A DNA stretch of 64,000 nucleotides from CAURNT01 sp963539215. GTDB taxonomy: Bacteria; Fusobacteriota; Fusobacteriia; Fusobacteriales; Leptotrichiaceae. Both the position numbers and the translations under genes were made by a program. This document shows, in pieces, positions 17,999 to 25,904 of this stretch. The stretch is from positions 41,461 through 105,460 of the forward strand of contig CAUTJT010000004.1 of NCBI GenBank assembly GCA_963539215.1, read 5' to 3'. Numbering within the stretch: position 1 is the stretch's first letter; each line of letters begins with the position of its first letter. The notes beneath the pieces were generated by a model. It saw nothing but the letters and a program-made list of their open reading frames with translations. It did no database searches and was not told the DNA's origin.

Positions 17999-20482
17999 TT
18001 ATTTTACATAATATCCTTTTGCTTTATCAACTATTTCAGAATAGCTTAATCCTTCAGGTTTAATTTCACCTAAATAACTAACTTCTAATTTATATGGTCT
18101 TGGGAACTTCATATATCTTGAAAATGCATTAAATGCTCCATCTATTTTAAGACAAGTTATTGGTATATTTAATTCTTTAGCAATTATTGCAAAAGATTTT
18201 TTAAATTCAGTAATATTACCATCTTTTGTTCTAGTTCCTTCTGGGAATATCATAACATTTTTCCCATCTTTTAAAACTCCTGCGACTGACTCTATAGTTT
18301 CTTTAATATTATTTTCAATATCTAATAATAAAACATTAGAGTTATTTGCAACAAATTTCATAAATGCAGATTTAAAATACCAATCTATAGCTAAAGAATG
18401 CGTCTTTCTAAGTATATTATTATCTATTAAAAGACTAAGTGCTAATACATCTAAGAAACTTTCATGATTAGCTATAAATATTTGAGGTTTATCAGTTATT
18501 TTATCCGATCCTTTAACTGAAATTCTAAAGTAAATTTTAAATAATAACCATATAAGTGGTTTAATTAAAGGTATTAATATTCCATCTTTAACACTAACTT
18601 TAGGTGCTTTTTCTATGATTCTTGTCCATTCATTACCTTCTTGTGTATTTGTCATATTACCTTTTCCAGAAATTAATTTAGCCAATTTATTTAAACTCAA
18701 GTTATTTCTAAATTCTTGTTCATCAAGAGTTAATCCATAACTTGTTTCTATAAATGTTCTTAATTCTATTTGATCTAAAGAATCAAGTCCAAACTCTATC
18801 TCTAAATCCTTATCAGGATGTGGATATTTACCTTTCATATTAAATATGAATTTTTTTAACCTTAAATATTCTGGTGTATCTGGTTCATCAAATTTAATTT
18901 CATCTTTAACTTCATCTTGAGATAAATAAACATCTTTAAGCATAAATCTACGCGTTTTACCTATACGTGTCTTAGGTAATTCATTTTCTGTTATTCTATA
19001 TTCTAATATTTTTTCATAATTATGAACAGAAGCATTATAGAATTCTACTACATCCTTAATATGAGCATGTATATTAGAAACATTCTTATTTCTAACTTCT
19101 TCTTTGTCTATAACTATTAAAGCTGAAAGCTTATCATTATTTCCAAATATTCCAACTTCTTTAATTATACCAGCAGCTTTTTCAAGTAATTTAAATTCAA
19201 GTTTTTCAGGATCAACATTTTTACCATTTGAAAGAACTATCATAGCATTTTTACGTCCTACTATAGTAATATATCCATCCTTATCCATTTCAGCTAAGTC
19301 ACCTGTTTTAAACCATCCATCTTCAGTTATTACCTCTTTTGTTTTTTCTGGTTTATTATAATAACCTTTCATAACAATAGGACCTCTAACCCATAATTCT
19401 TCTTCTACTATTTTTATTTCAACGTTTTCAACAGGAAGTCCAACCGTACCAACTTTTTTACCGTGATCTGGAGTAGATCCTGATATTAAAGGTGATGTTT
19501 CTGTTAATCCATATCCTTCAGAATATTCAAATCCTATAGTATCAAAAAATTCTATCATTTCAGGATTAGATTTGGCACCTCCAGCTAAGAAGTCACGTAT
19601 ATGTCCTCCAAATTTATCATGTGCTTTTTTAAATACAAGTTTTGAAAAAGCCGGACTCTTTAATTTGTTTGCAATTGAATATATTGTTCTTGTAATCCAC
19701 TTAGAATCTATAGTATCTTTAAGTGCTTTATAGAATAAATAATATACTCTTGGAACAAGTATTAACATAGTAACTCTATTTTTTTCTAAAGCCGCAAGTA
19801 TATCCTTACTTGATAATTTTTCAACTAATACCACTGATAACTGTGTTTCATGATACATCACTATTAAATTAGTTATCATAAGTGGTAATATATGATGAAA
19901 TGGTAGTACTGCTATTAATTGATCATCTTCTTTAAGATTTTTTACAGATTTTATAGAATCAACTTGACTTAATATATTTCCATAACTAAGCATTACCCCC
20001 TTAGGGTTACCTGTAGTTCCTGAAGTATATAGCATAACAGCTGTATCTTCCCACTCAGGATGATTTGTAATTCTATCACATTTTTTAATCTCTTCTAATT
20101 CTTCAGAATCTATTTTAAAATCATCTACATTAAATATTTTAATTTCCTTACCTAAATCTTCAACTGCTTTAGTTGCAACTTCTATAGTTGTATTAGATAC
20201 AAAAATAGATTCTGCATCTGAATCTTCTAAAAAGTATTTTAATTCATCTACACTAGAAGATGCATCTACAGTTATAGGAACTGACCCTATATCCCATATA
20301 GCATAAAAAGCGTATATCCATTCCTTTCTATTTTCAAACATTAATATATTAAATGATTTTTCTCTATTTGTATGTACAAAATGTTTAGAGTAGTATTTAA
20401 CATAATTTACTAATTCTTCATGAGTTATATGATTATTCTCAAAATCTACTATTGCAAGTTTATTTGATTTTTTTAAAAACAT
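17999..20482 (-). CDS. Acyl-CoA/acyl-ACP synthetase - ACP - acyltransferase fusion
   Basis: Three domains lie in one 827-residue protein. Residues 1-500 form an AMP-forming adenylating enzyme with P-loop YTSGTTGNPKG (153-163), GYGLTETSP and the GWFKTGD motif. Residues 530-605 look like an acyl carrier protein with the phosphopantetheine site FGLDSLDQ (Ser568). Residues 640-827 are a PlsC-type acyltransferase with NHESFLD (His673) and FPEGTR (about 744). The likely role is activation of a fatty acid, loading onto the built-in carrier and transfer to a lysophospholipid or glycerol-phosphate acceptor at the membrane. E. coli Aas joins the acyltransferase and synthetase in the opposite order and lacks the carrier. 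The start at 20482 has AAGGAG. It is transcribed alone. Confidence 0.88.
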   Translation of the reverse strand: MFLKKSNKLAIVDFENNHITHEELVNYVKYYSKHFVHTNREKSFNILMFENRKEWIYAFYAIWDIGSVPITVDASSSVDELKYFLEDSDAESIFVSNTTIEVATKAVEDLGKEIKIFNVDDFKIDSEELEEIKKCDRITNHPEWEDTAVMLYTSGTTGNPKGVMLSYGNILSQVDSIKSVKNLKEDDQLIAVLPFHHILPLMITNLIVMYHETQLSVVLVEKLSSKDILAALEKNRVTMLILVPRVYYLFYKALKDTIDSKWITRTIYSIANKLKSPAFSKLVFKKAHDKFGGHIRDFLAGGAKSNPEMIEFFDTIGFEYSEGYGLTETSPLISGSTPDHGKKVGTVGLPVENVEIKIVEEELWVRGPIVMKGYYNKPEKTKEVITEDGWFKTGDLAEMDKDGYITIVGRKNAMIVLSNGKNVDPEKLEFKLLEKAAGIIKEVGIFGNNDKLSALIVIDKEEVRNKNVSNIHAHIKDVVEFYNASVHNYEKILEYRITENELPKTRIGKTRRFMLKDVYLSQDEVKDEIKFDEPDTPEYLRLKKFIFNMKGKYPHPDKDLEIEFGLDSLDQIELRTFIETSYGLTLDEQEFRNNLSLNKLAKLISGKGNMTNTQEGNEWTRIIEKAPKVSVKDGILIPLIKPLIWLLFKIYFRISVKGSDKITDKPQIFIANHESFLDVLALSLLIDNNILRKTHSLAIDWYFKSAFMKFVANNSNVLLLDIENNIKETIESVAGVLKDGKNVMIFPEGTRTKDGNITEFKKSFAIIAKELNIPITCLKIDGAFNAFSRYMKFPRPYKLEVSYLGEIKPEGLSYSEIVDKAKGYYVK

Positions 20483-20512
20483 ATATTCTCCTTTCTTTTA
20501 TGTATTACCTAT

Positions 20513-20541
20513 ATTATATATCCTTTTTTTAAATTTTACAA
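20513..20541 (-). promoter_or_regulatory. Promoter of the acyl-CoA synthetase fusion gene
   Basis: TTGTAA (20536-20541) and TATAAT (20513-20518) on the minus strand are 17 bases apart, about 30 bases before the start codon at 20482. Confidence 0.55.
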
Positions 20542-20583
20542 GTATTAAATTTTTTTAACACATATAGCACAATTAAAAAGTTT

Positions 20584-20967
20584 TTACTTCTTATCACACT
20601 TATTTAAATGTATATCTAAAGCTTGTAAAGATATTCTTATCTCTACCAATGAGTATATCAACGATAATATCATTAATACAAGACTTATACCAAATATAAT
20701 TTTACCTAATATATTAAACGATAAAAATATAAATAACATTGAAAAAACACAAAGAAGTAAACTAAAAACTCCTAAATATTGCATTTTTCTAATATACATC
20801 ATTCTTAATTTTAAATTTTTTATTTGTTCTAATTCATATTCATCTATAGTACAAACATTCATATGTCTAATTATTGAAGCAAGAGCTAAAAATCTATTTG
20901 TATAAGCTAATAATAACAATGAAATAGCTGGAAACATTACAGCTGGTGTAGTAATATCTAAACCCAT
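20584..20967 (-). CDS. DUF2721 family membrane protein
   Basis: This 127-residue membrane protein has an N-terminal segment TPAVMFPAISLLLLAYTNRF, then LASIIR, matching the DUF2721 family pattern (TPA...LLL..TNR...R). Two further hydrophobic helices follow at about residues 65-85 and 88-110. It starts nine bases after the lipoate ligase stop, so the two genes are probably co-transcribed. Function of the family is not known. No clear terminator is seen after it, only AT-rich sequence to 20482. Confidence 0.75.
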   Translation of the reverse strand: MGLDITTPAVMFPAISLLLLAYTNRFLALASIIRHMNVCTIDEYELEQIKNLKLRMMYIRKMQYLGVFSLLLCVFSMLFIFLSFNILGKIIFGISLVLMILSLIYSLVEIRISLQALDIHLNKCDKK

Positions 20968-20976
20968 AATTCACAC

Positions 20977-21966
20977 CTACCCTACTATAACCTCTGCAAC
21001 TTCTTCTGGTGTTATTCCTGCAAAATATCTAGATAAATTAATACTATTAAGAACTTTTAAAACATCTTCTCTCTCATATTTTGTACCTTTTAAAACTTCT
21101 TCAACTGCTGAAACATCTTCTATACCAAAGAAATCTCCATATATTTTGATATTATCTATCTTAGATTCTATAACATTTGCATATATTTCTATCTTACCTT
21201 TTTCAAACTTATGTGATCTTGTAATATTATATTCAGGAGATTTCCCATAATTCCAATCCCAATTTCCAAATTTTTCTTTACGAGCTTTTTCTATCTCTTT
21301 AATATCTTCTTCAGTAAATCTATATTCATGAATTTCTGGATACTCTTTTTTCATATATTCTAATAGTAAATCTCTAAACTGTATAACATCTATTTTTTCT
21401 GGTAATTCATTTACTATATTTGTAACTCTTGCTCTAACTGATTTAACTCCCTTAGATTCTATTTTATCTTTAGAAACTTTTAAAGCTTTTGCAAGAACTG
21501 AAAGATCTACATCAAATAATAAACATCCATGGTGCATAATTCTTCCATTAATATACGCTTGTGCATTACCACAGAATTTTTTCCCGTCTATTTCTAAATC
21601 ATTTCTTCCAGTAAATTCTGCCTTAACTCCTAAACTTTCTAAAGTTTTTATTACAGGTATAGAAAAACTCTTAAAGTCAAATGCCTTATCTTCACTTTCT
21701 TTTGAAATTATTGTGTAATTTAAATTATTATAATCGTGATAAACTGCTCCACCACCACTGATTCTTCTTACAACTTCTATACCATTTTCCTTAACATAAT
21801 CTCTATTAATTTCTTCTATAGTATTTTGATGTCTACCTACTATTATAGAAGGTTTGTTAATCCATAGCATAAAAATCATATCTTCATCTAATAATTTTTT
21901 AAATGCATATTCTTCTGAAGCTATGTTAAAAGCTGTTTCATTTGTATCACTAATAATGTAAATCAT
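20977..21966 (-). CDS. lplA: Lipoate-protein ligase A
   Basis: The enzyme activates free lipoate with ATP and attaches it to a lysine of lipoyl domains such as the E2 subunits or GcvH. The 329-residue protein has the signature VRRISGGGAVYHDYNNLNYT (around residues 65-84), GRNDLEIDGKKFCGNAQ, and the C-terminal accessory domain seen in full-length bacterial LplA. The ATG at 21966 has AAAAGGAG upstream. A TATAAT at about 22002-22007 (minus) with a poor -35 may be its promoter. No lipoylated protein is encoded in this window, so the target is elsewhere. Confidence 0.92.
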   Translation of the reverse strand: MIYIISDTNETAFNIASEEYAFKKLLDEDMIFMLWINKPSIIVGRHQNTIEEINRDYVKENGIEVVRRISGGGAVYHDYNNLNYTIISKESEDKAFDFKSFSIPVIKTLESLGVKAEFTGRNDLEIDGKKFCGNAQAYINGRIMHHGCLLFDVDLSVLAKALKVSKDKIESKGVKSVRARVTNIVNELPEKIDVIQFRDLLLEYMKKEYPEIHEYRFTEEDIKEIEKARKEKFGNWDWNYGKSPEYNITRSHKFEKGKIEIYANVIESKIDNIKIYGDFFGIEDVSAVEEVLKGTKYEREDVLKVLNSINLSRYFAGITPEEVAEVIVG

Positions 21967-22121
21967 ATCCTTTTCTCCTTTTAATCTTTTTATAAATATT
22001 ATAACATATTTTTTTATTATTGTATCTTTTATTTTTATTTTATTTTTATTTCATATTATGTAATTTTTATAAATAAATATAAATAAATATAGTCAAATCT
22101 AAGGAAAGAATTAAAATAAAT

Positions 22122-22151
22122 TTGACTTTTAATACTTTTTAAGTCTAAAAT
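22122..22151 (+). promoter_or_regulatory. Probable promoter of the butanediol dehydrogenase gene
   Basis: TTGACT (22122-22127) and TAAAAT (22146-22151) are 18 bases apart. AGTCAAAT at 22091-22098 and ATTTGACT overlapping the -35 form an inverted repeat that could be an operator. The leader to the start codon is about 50 bases. Confidence 0.4.
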
Positions 22152-22207
22152 ATATTAACGTAGCTTTAATTTTTTTAGCTATAGATTTAAGATTTAGGAG
22201 GCGTGCG

Positions 22208-23257
22208 ATGAGCAAAATGAAAGCGGCCAGATGGCATAAAAGAGGAGATGTAAGGGTTGAAGAAATAGATGTACCTGTATTACAACATGACGAACAAATA
22301 AAAGTTGCTGTTAAATACTGTGGTATATGTGGAAGTGACCTACACGAATATTTAGGAGGTCCAATATTTATACCTACTACAACTCCACACCCTTATACAA
22401 AAGAAGTTGCACCTATAACAATGGGACATGAGTTCTCAGGGGAAGTTGTAGAAGTTGGTAAGGGAGTTACTAAATTCAAAGTTGGAGATAGAGTAACTAT
22501 AGAGCCAATATTTGCAAAAAATGGTTTAAAAGGAAAATATAACTTAGATCCAAACTTAACATTTATAGGTCTTGGAGGAGGTGGAGGTGGATTCTCTGAA
22601 TTCGTTGTAGTTAATGAGGATCAAGCCCACAAATTACCTGATTCTATAGATTATGAACAAGCTGCTTTAACTGAACCTTCAGCTGTTGCACTTTACGCAG
22701 TTCGTCAAAGTAAATTTAGAACTGGAGATACTGTTGCAGTATTCGGTTGTGGACCTATAGGATTATTAATAATAGATGCATTACGTGCAGGAGGAGCTAC
22801 TAAAATATTTGCAGTAGAACTTTCACCAGAAAGACAAGCTAAAGCAAAAGAATTAGGTGCTATTATAATAGATCCTTCAAAAGTTAATCCAGTTGAAGAA
22901 ATAGTAAAATTAACTAATGGTGGAGTAAATGTATCTTACGAAGTAACAGGAGTACCTGTTGTATTAAAACAATCTATGGAAGTTGTTGAAAAAGATGGAG
23001 AAGCTATGATAGTAAGTATTTGGGAAGGTGAAGCTTCTATAAATCCTAACGAAATAGTAATTCAAGAAAAAACTGTTAAAGGAGTTATCGCATATCGTGA
23101 TGTATTCCCAAGTGTACTTGAATTAATGACTCAAGGATACTTCTCTAAAGATTTATTAGTTACAAAACACATCAAATTAGATGATATAGTTGAAGAAGGA
23201 TTCAATGCATTAGTTACAGAAAAAAATCAAGTTAAAATACTTGTTTCACCTAAATAA
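22208..23257 (+). CDS. 2,3-butanediol dehydrogenase-like zinc alcohol dehydrogenase
   Basis: This 349-residue medium-chain dehydrogenase probably interconverts acetoin and butanediol with NAD(H). Catalytic zinc residues are visible as Cys38 (CGICGSD) and His74-Glu75 (MGHEF). The Rossmann motif is VFGCGPIGLL, and EYLGGPIFIP plus the Gly-rich GLGGGGGGFSEFV match the butanediol dehydrogenase branch. The four-cysteine structural zinc loop that normally follows EPIF is absent: the segment reads AKNGLKGKYNLDPN. A strong AGGAGG lies seven bases before ATG. It is monocistronic, ending at a bidirectional terminator. A related polyol dehydrogenase activity cannot be excluded. Confidence 0.85.
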   Translation: MSKMKAARWHKRGDVRVEEIDVPVLQHDEQIKVAVKYCGICGSDLHEYLGGPIFIPTTTPHPYTKEVAPITMGHEFSGEVVEVGKGVTKFKVGDRVTIEPIFAKNGLKGKYNLDPNLTFIGLGGGGGGFSEFVVVNEDQAHKLPDSIDYEQAALTEPSAVALYAVRQSKFRTGDTVAVFGCGPIGLLIIDALRAGGATKIFAVELSPERQAKAKELGAIIIDPSKVNPVEEIVKLTNGGVNVSYEVTGVPVVLKQSMEVVEKDGEAMIVSIWEGEASINPNEIVIQEKTVKGVIAYRDVFPSVLELMTQGYFSKDLLVTKHIKLDDIVEEGFNALVTEKNQVKILVSPK

Positions 23258-23297
23258 ATAGAAAAAAAGTAAAATAAAAAATACTAACAAAAATTAA

Positions 23298-23329
23298 AAA
23301 GGAATCACACTTAAATGTGTGATTCCTTT
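23298..23329. terminator. Bidirectional terminator between convergent genes
   Basis: A 13-pair perfect stem (AAAGGAATCACAC / GTGTGATTCCTTT, loop TTAAAT) is flanked by A and T runs. It serves the dehydrogenase gene on the plus strand and the hydrolase gene on the minus strand. Confidence 0.85.
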
Positions 23330-23332
23330 ATT

Positions 23333-24265
23333 TTATTTAAAATATTTTTCAAGAAACTTATCTATATATCCCCAATATTCTTCCCTATATTTCATTTCAG
23401 CCTTTACATGTTTTGCTCCTTTAAATATATACATTTCTTTTTCAGAGCTGATTTGATTATATATTTTTTCAGCATGACTAACAGGAACAAATCCATCATC
23501 TTCTCCATGTAATATCAATGCTGGCAATTTCGTATTTTTTAATCCATTAGTCGCATCAACATCTTTAAGAAAATATCCAGCTTTTATTTTTGCAACAATA
23601 CTTGCTTCAGGAAGCACAAGCATAGGAGGTAAATTAAATAATTTTTTTAATTGATAAGAAAATTCTTCATTTAAACTTAAATACCCACTATCTTCTATAA
23701 ATGCTTTAACATTATTAGGTAAATTTTCATCTAAACTATTCATAACAGTAGCTCCTCCCATACTTATACCAAATAAAAGTATATCAGGATTATTATACTT
23801 ACTTGAAATCAAATCTGCCCAATCTTTCAAATCTTTACCATCAAATCCACCCATAGTATAATATGTACCAGAACTTTTACCATGTGCATTTAAATCTTGT
23901 GCAAATACACTATATCCTCTATCATAAAAATTTTTAATATACGTTGCCATATTACGTGCATTTTCCCCAAATCCATGTACAACTATAACCCATTTATTTG
24001 TATTTTTAGATATAAACTGATATCCAACTAAATCATTACCTGTATACTTAGATTTCATTTTAATCTCTATAGCATTTTCATCAAACCATTTTTGATTTGC
24101 TTCCTTACTTTCATCTTTTATCTCATCTCTATCTTGATTATTAACTTTAGTTTTATCAACTTTGTTGCTTAATGCGAAATTTACAAAATATCCCCCAACA
24201 AAACCACCTAATACTGATATTGATAAAATTATTACTAATATATACTTTAAAACTTTATTTTTCAT
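23333..24265 (-). CDS. Membrane-anchored alpha/beta hydrolase
   Basis: This is a 310-residue serine hydrolase of the alpha/beta fold. Residues 7-27 form an N-terminal membrane anchor or uncleaved signal. HGFGENARNM marks the oxyanion strand, GISMGGATVM the nucleophile elbow (Ser in GxSMG), LHGEDDGFVP the acid region and AKHVKA the C-terminal His. This set matches the Bacillus YqkD/BAAT-type exported hydrolases. The catalytic domain would face the periplasm. The gene stands alone, convergent with the butanediol dehydrogenase gene. The substrate is unknown; an ester or acyl-peptide bond is likely. Confidence 0.83.
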   Translation of the reverse strand: MKNKVLKYILVIILSISVLGGFVGGYFVNFALSNKVDKTKVNNQDRDEIKDESKEANQKWFDENAIEIKMKSKYTGNDLVGYQFISKNTNKWVIVVHGFGENARNMATYIKNFYDRGYSVFAQDLNAHGKSSGTYYTMGGFDGKDLKDWADLISSKYNNPDILLFGISMGGATVMNSLDENLPNNVKAFIEDSGYLSLNEEFSYQLKKLFNLPPMLVLPEASIVAKIKAGYFLKDVDATNGLKNTKLPALILHGEDDGFVPVSHAEKIYNQISSEKEMYIFKGAKHVKAEMKYREEYWGYIDKFLEKYFK

Positions 24266-24371
24266 AATACCCTCTTTCTTTTTTATATACTTTAGTTTAA
24301 CATATTTTTGTTGTTATGTAAAACTTTTTACACTAATGTAAAATAGTAAAATGATGTATTCTTAACTTTCA

Positions 24372-24400
24372 TTGAATATGAAATTAAAACATGTTATACT
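24372..24400 (+). promoter_or_regulatory. Promoter of sodA
   Basis: TTGAAT (24372-24377) and TATACT (24395-24400) are 17 bases apart, about 38 bases ahead of the sodA start codon. No clear operator for an iron or redox regulator was recognised. Confidence 0.6.
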
Positions 24401-24437
24401 TTAAATATACAAAAATTAGATCTTAGGAGGAAGTGAA

Positions 24438-25043
24438 ATGGCTTTTGAATTAAAAAATTTACCTTATGAATATGATGCATTAGAACCTATTATAGATAAG
24501 GAAACTATGCATTTTCATCATGACAAACATCACCAAACTTATGTAACAAACTTAAATAATCTATTAGAAGGAACTGGATTTGAAAATTCTAGTATAGAAG
24601 AAATATTAATTTCTTTAGATAAATTACCTGAATCAAAGAAAAATGGTATTAGAAACAATGCAGGTGGAGTTTATAACCACGATTTATTTTGGGAAGTAAT
24701 GACACCAGGAGGTTCTAAAGAACCTAAAAATGAATTAAAAACTGCTATAGAAAAAGCATTTGGAAGTTTAGATGAATTAAAAAATAGTTTCAATGCAAAA
24801 GGAGCTGGACAATTTGGATCAGGATGGGCTTGGCTTGTAACTGATAAAGAAGGAAACTTAGAAGTTTTATCTACTCCTAATCAAGACTCACCTATTAGCT
24901 CTGGTAAAATAGTTCTGTTAGGAAATGATGTTTGGGAACATGCTTACTATTTAAATTACCAAAATAGACGTGCTGATTATTTAAAAGCTTGGTGGGAATT
25001 AGTAAACTGGAATATTGTTGAAGAAAGATATTTAAATAGATAA
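24438..25043 (+). CDS. sodA: Superoxide dismutase, Mn/Fe family
   Basis: The enzyme converts superoxide to hydrogen peroxide and oxygen in the cytosol. Its 201 residues are typical. The four metal ligands are visible: His in MHFHHDKHH (near residue 27), His in NHDLFW (near 77), and Asp and His in NDVWEHAYY. The start at 24438 has an AGGAGG site. Metal choice between Mn and Fe cannot be settled by eye, though GAGQFGSGWAWLV is common in Mn enzymes. It is monocistronic with its own promoter and terminator. It is a useful defence for a fermentative organism exposed to air. Confidence 0.95.
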   Translation: MAFELKNLPYEYDALEPIIDKETMHFHHDKHHQTYVTNLNNLLEGTGFENSSIEEILISLDKLPESKKNGIRNNAGGVYNHDLFWEVMTPGGSKEPKNELKTAIEKAFGSLDELKNSFNAKGAGQFGSGWAWLVTDKEGNLEVLSTPNQDSPISSGKIVLLGNDVWEHAYYLNYQNRRADYLKAWWELVNWNIVEERYLNR

Positions 25044-25054
25044 AAATATATAGG

Positions 25055-25087
25055 AGGATTAGTTTTATTATAAACTAATCCTTTTTT
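25055..25087 (+). terminator. Terminator of sodA
   Basis: An 11-pair stem (AGGATTAGTTT / AAACTAATCCT) is followed by a run of T, 12 bases past the sodA stop. Confidence 0.85.
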
Positions 25088-25099
25088 ATACAAATTAAA

Positions 25100-25174
25100 T
25101 AAAAAAGACATTCAAAAATGAATGTCTTAAAAAGGAGTTATGAAGAAAAAGTTTTTAGCTTTTTCTCTTGTATG
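25100..25174 (-). ncRNA. Candidate small regulatory RNA with anti-Shine-Dalgarno stretch
   Basis: A consensus-quality promoter on the minus strand (25180-25208) would start a transcript near 25173. The roughly 75-base RNA would hold a first hairpin (AGAAAAAG / CTTTTTCT), a single-stranded ACUCCUUUU segment and a terminator hairpin (AAGACATTC / GAATGTCTT, loop of six) followed by six U at 25101-25106. An exposed CUCCUU between two stems is a common design of RNAs that block ribosome sites. It lies just past the stop of the histidine phosphatase gene and could also act as that gene's 3' end. The call rests on structure only; I match it to no known family. Confidence 0.5.
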
Positions 25175-25179
25175 GGATT

Positions 25180-25208
25180 ATTATACACTAAAACGTTTCC
25201 ATTGGCAA
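25180..25208 (-). promoter_or_regulatory. Strong promoter reading into the candidate small RNA
   Basis: On the minus strand TTGCCA (25203-25208) and a perfect TATAAT (25180-25185) are 17 bases apart. No protein gene starts downstream on this strand before the sodA terminator, which supports a short non-coding transcript. Confidence 0.6.
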
Positions 25209-25244
25209 GTGTTTTATCCCATTTATCTTATAATTATCTTAGTT

Positions 25245-25805
25245 TTAAAATTTTAATACTGTAACAGATCCGTTTTCAGGTATTATTGGATAGTCTTCTA
25301 ATTTATTATTAATATTTTTCATTATAGTTATAAAAGATCCATGAGAAACAACTAATATCTTGGAATCATTTCCATATTGTTTTTTTAACTCATTTATTCT
25401 ATACATTGCTCTATCTTTTACTTTTTTAACACTTTCAAATCCTTCTATATAAATACCAGGATCAAAATCAGGAACTTGTAATTTGAATTTAAGCCATAAT
25501 TCAGCATGGTTATTTTTGATTTCATCTATTTGAGCTCCCTCAAATTCTCCAAAACCAACTTCTCTAAATTCTTTATACTCAATTTTTTCATCATCTAAAC
25601 CAAGTATATTTAAAATTCTTTCTTTAGTAATAACAGCTCTTTTTAAATCACTACTACACACTAAATCAAAATTTATTCCTTTAATCTCTTGTGCTGCTCT
25701 CTCAGGAGAATCATCATCTGGAAGAAGTTCGCTATTTTCCCACCCTTGTATTTTCCCTTCTAAATTCCATACCGTCTTACCATGTCTTACAAAATATATT
25801 TTCAT
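25245..25805 (-). CDS. Histidine phosphatase family protein (phosphoglycerate mutase-like)
   Basis: This 186-residue protein belongs to the histidine phosphatase superfamily, with the RHG motif FVRHGKTVWN (His8 as phospho-acceptor), LCSSDLKRA, and the second histidine in VVSHGSFI. The acid/base Glu lies in REVGFGEFEG. Members include cofactor-dependent phosphoglycerate mutases and broad phosphatases such as the PhoE and CobC types. The short length favours a phosphatase over a glycolytic mutase. It is divergent from tsaD and has an AGGAGG-like site before ATG at 25805. Substrate unknown. Confidence 0.85.
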   Translation of the reverse strand: MKIYFVRHGKTVWNLEGKIQGWENSELLPDDDSPERAAQEIKGINFDLVCSSDLKRAVITKERILNILGLDDEKIEYKEFREVGFGEFEGAQIDEIKNNHAELWLKFKLQVPDFDPGIYIEGFESVKKVKDRAMYRINELKKQYGNDSKILVVSHGSFITIMKNINNKLEDYPIIPENGSVTVLKF

Positions 25806-25854
25806 ATTACCTCCTTTTAATTATACGTTTAAATAATATCATAATAGTTTATCC

Positions 25855-25883
25855 TTTACAAGTATTACTAAATTTGTTAGAAT
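25855..25883 (+). promoter_or_regulatory. Promoter of the tsaD unit
   Basis: TTTACA (25855-25860) and TAGAAT (25878-25883) are 17 bases apart, with a TG extended -10. It lies 22 bases before the tsaD start codon. Confidence 0.5.
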
Positions 25884-25904
25884 AAAAATAAAAGAGGTTT
25901 AATA

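Noticed and set aside
25140..25256. A 38-codon plus-strand frame with AAGGAG and ATG (starts MKKKF)
   Set aside because: No promoter is visible for it behind the sodA terminator, and its apparent ribosome site is the complement of the CUCCUU stretch of the candidate small RNA. The minus-strand promoter and terminator explain the region better, but a small protein is not fully excluded.
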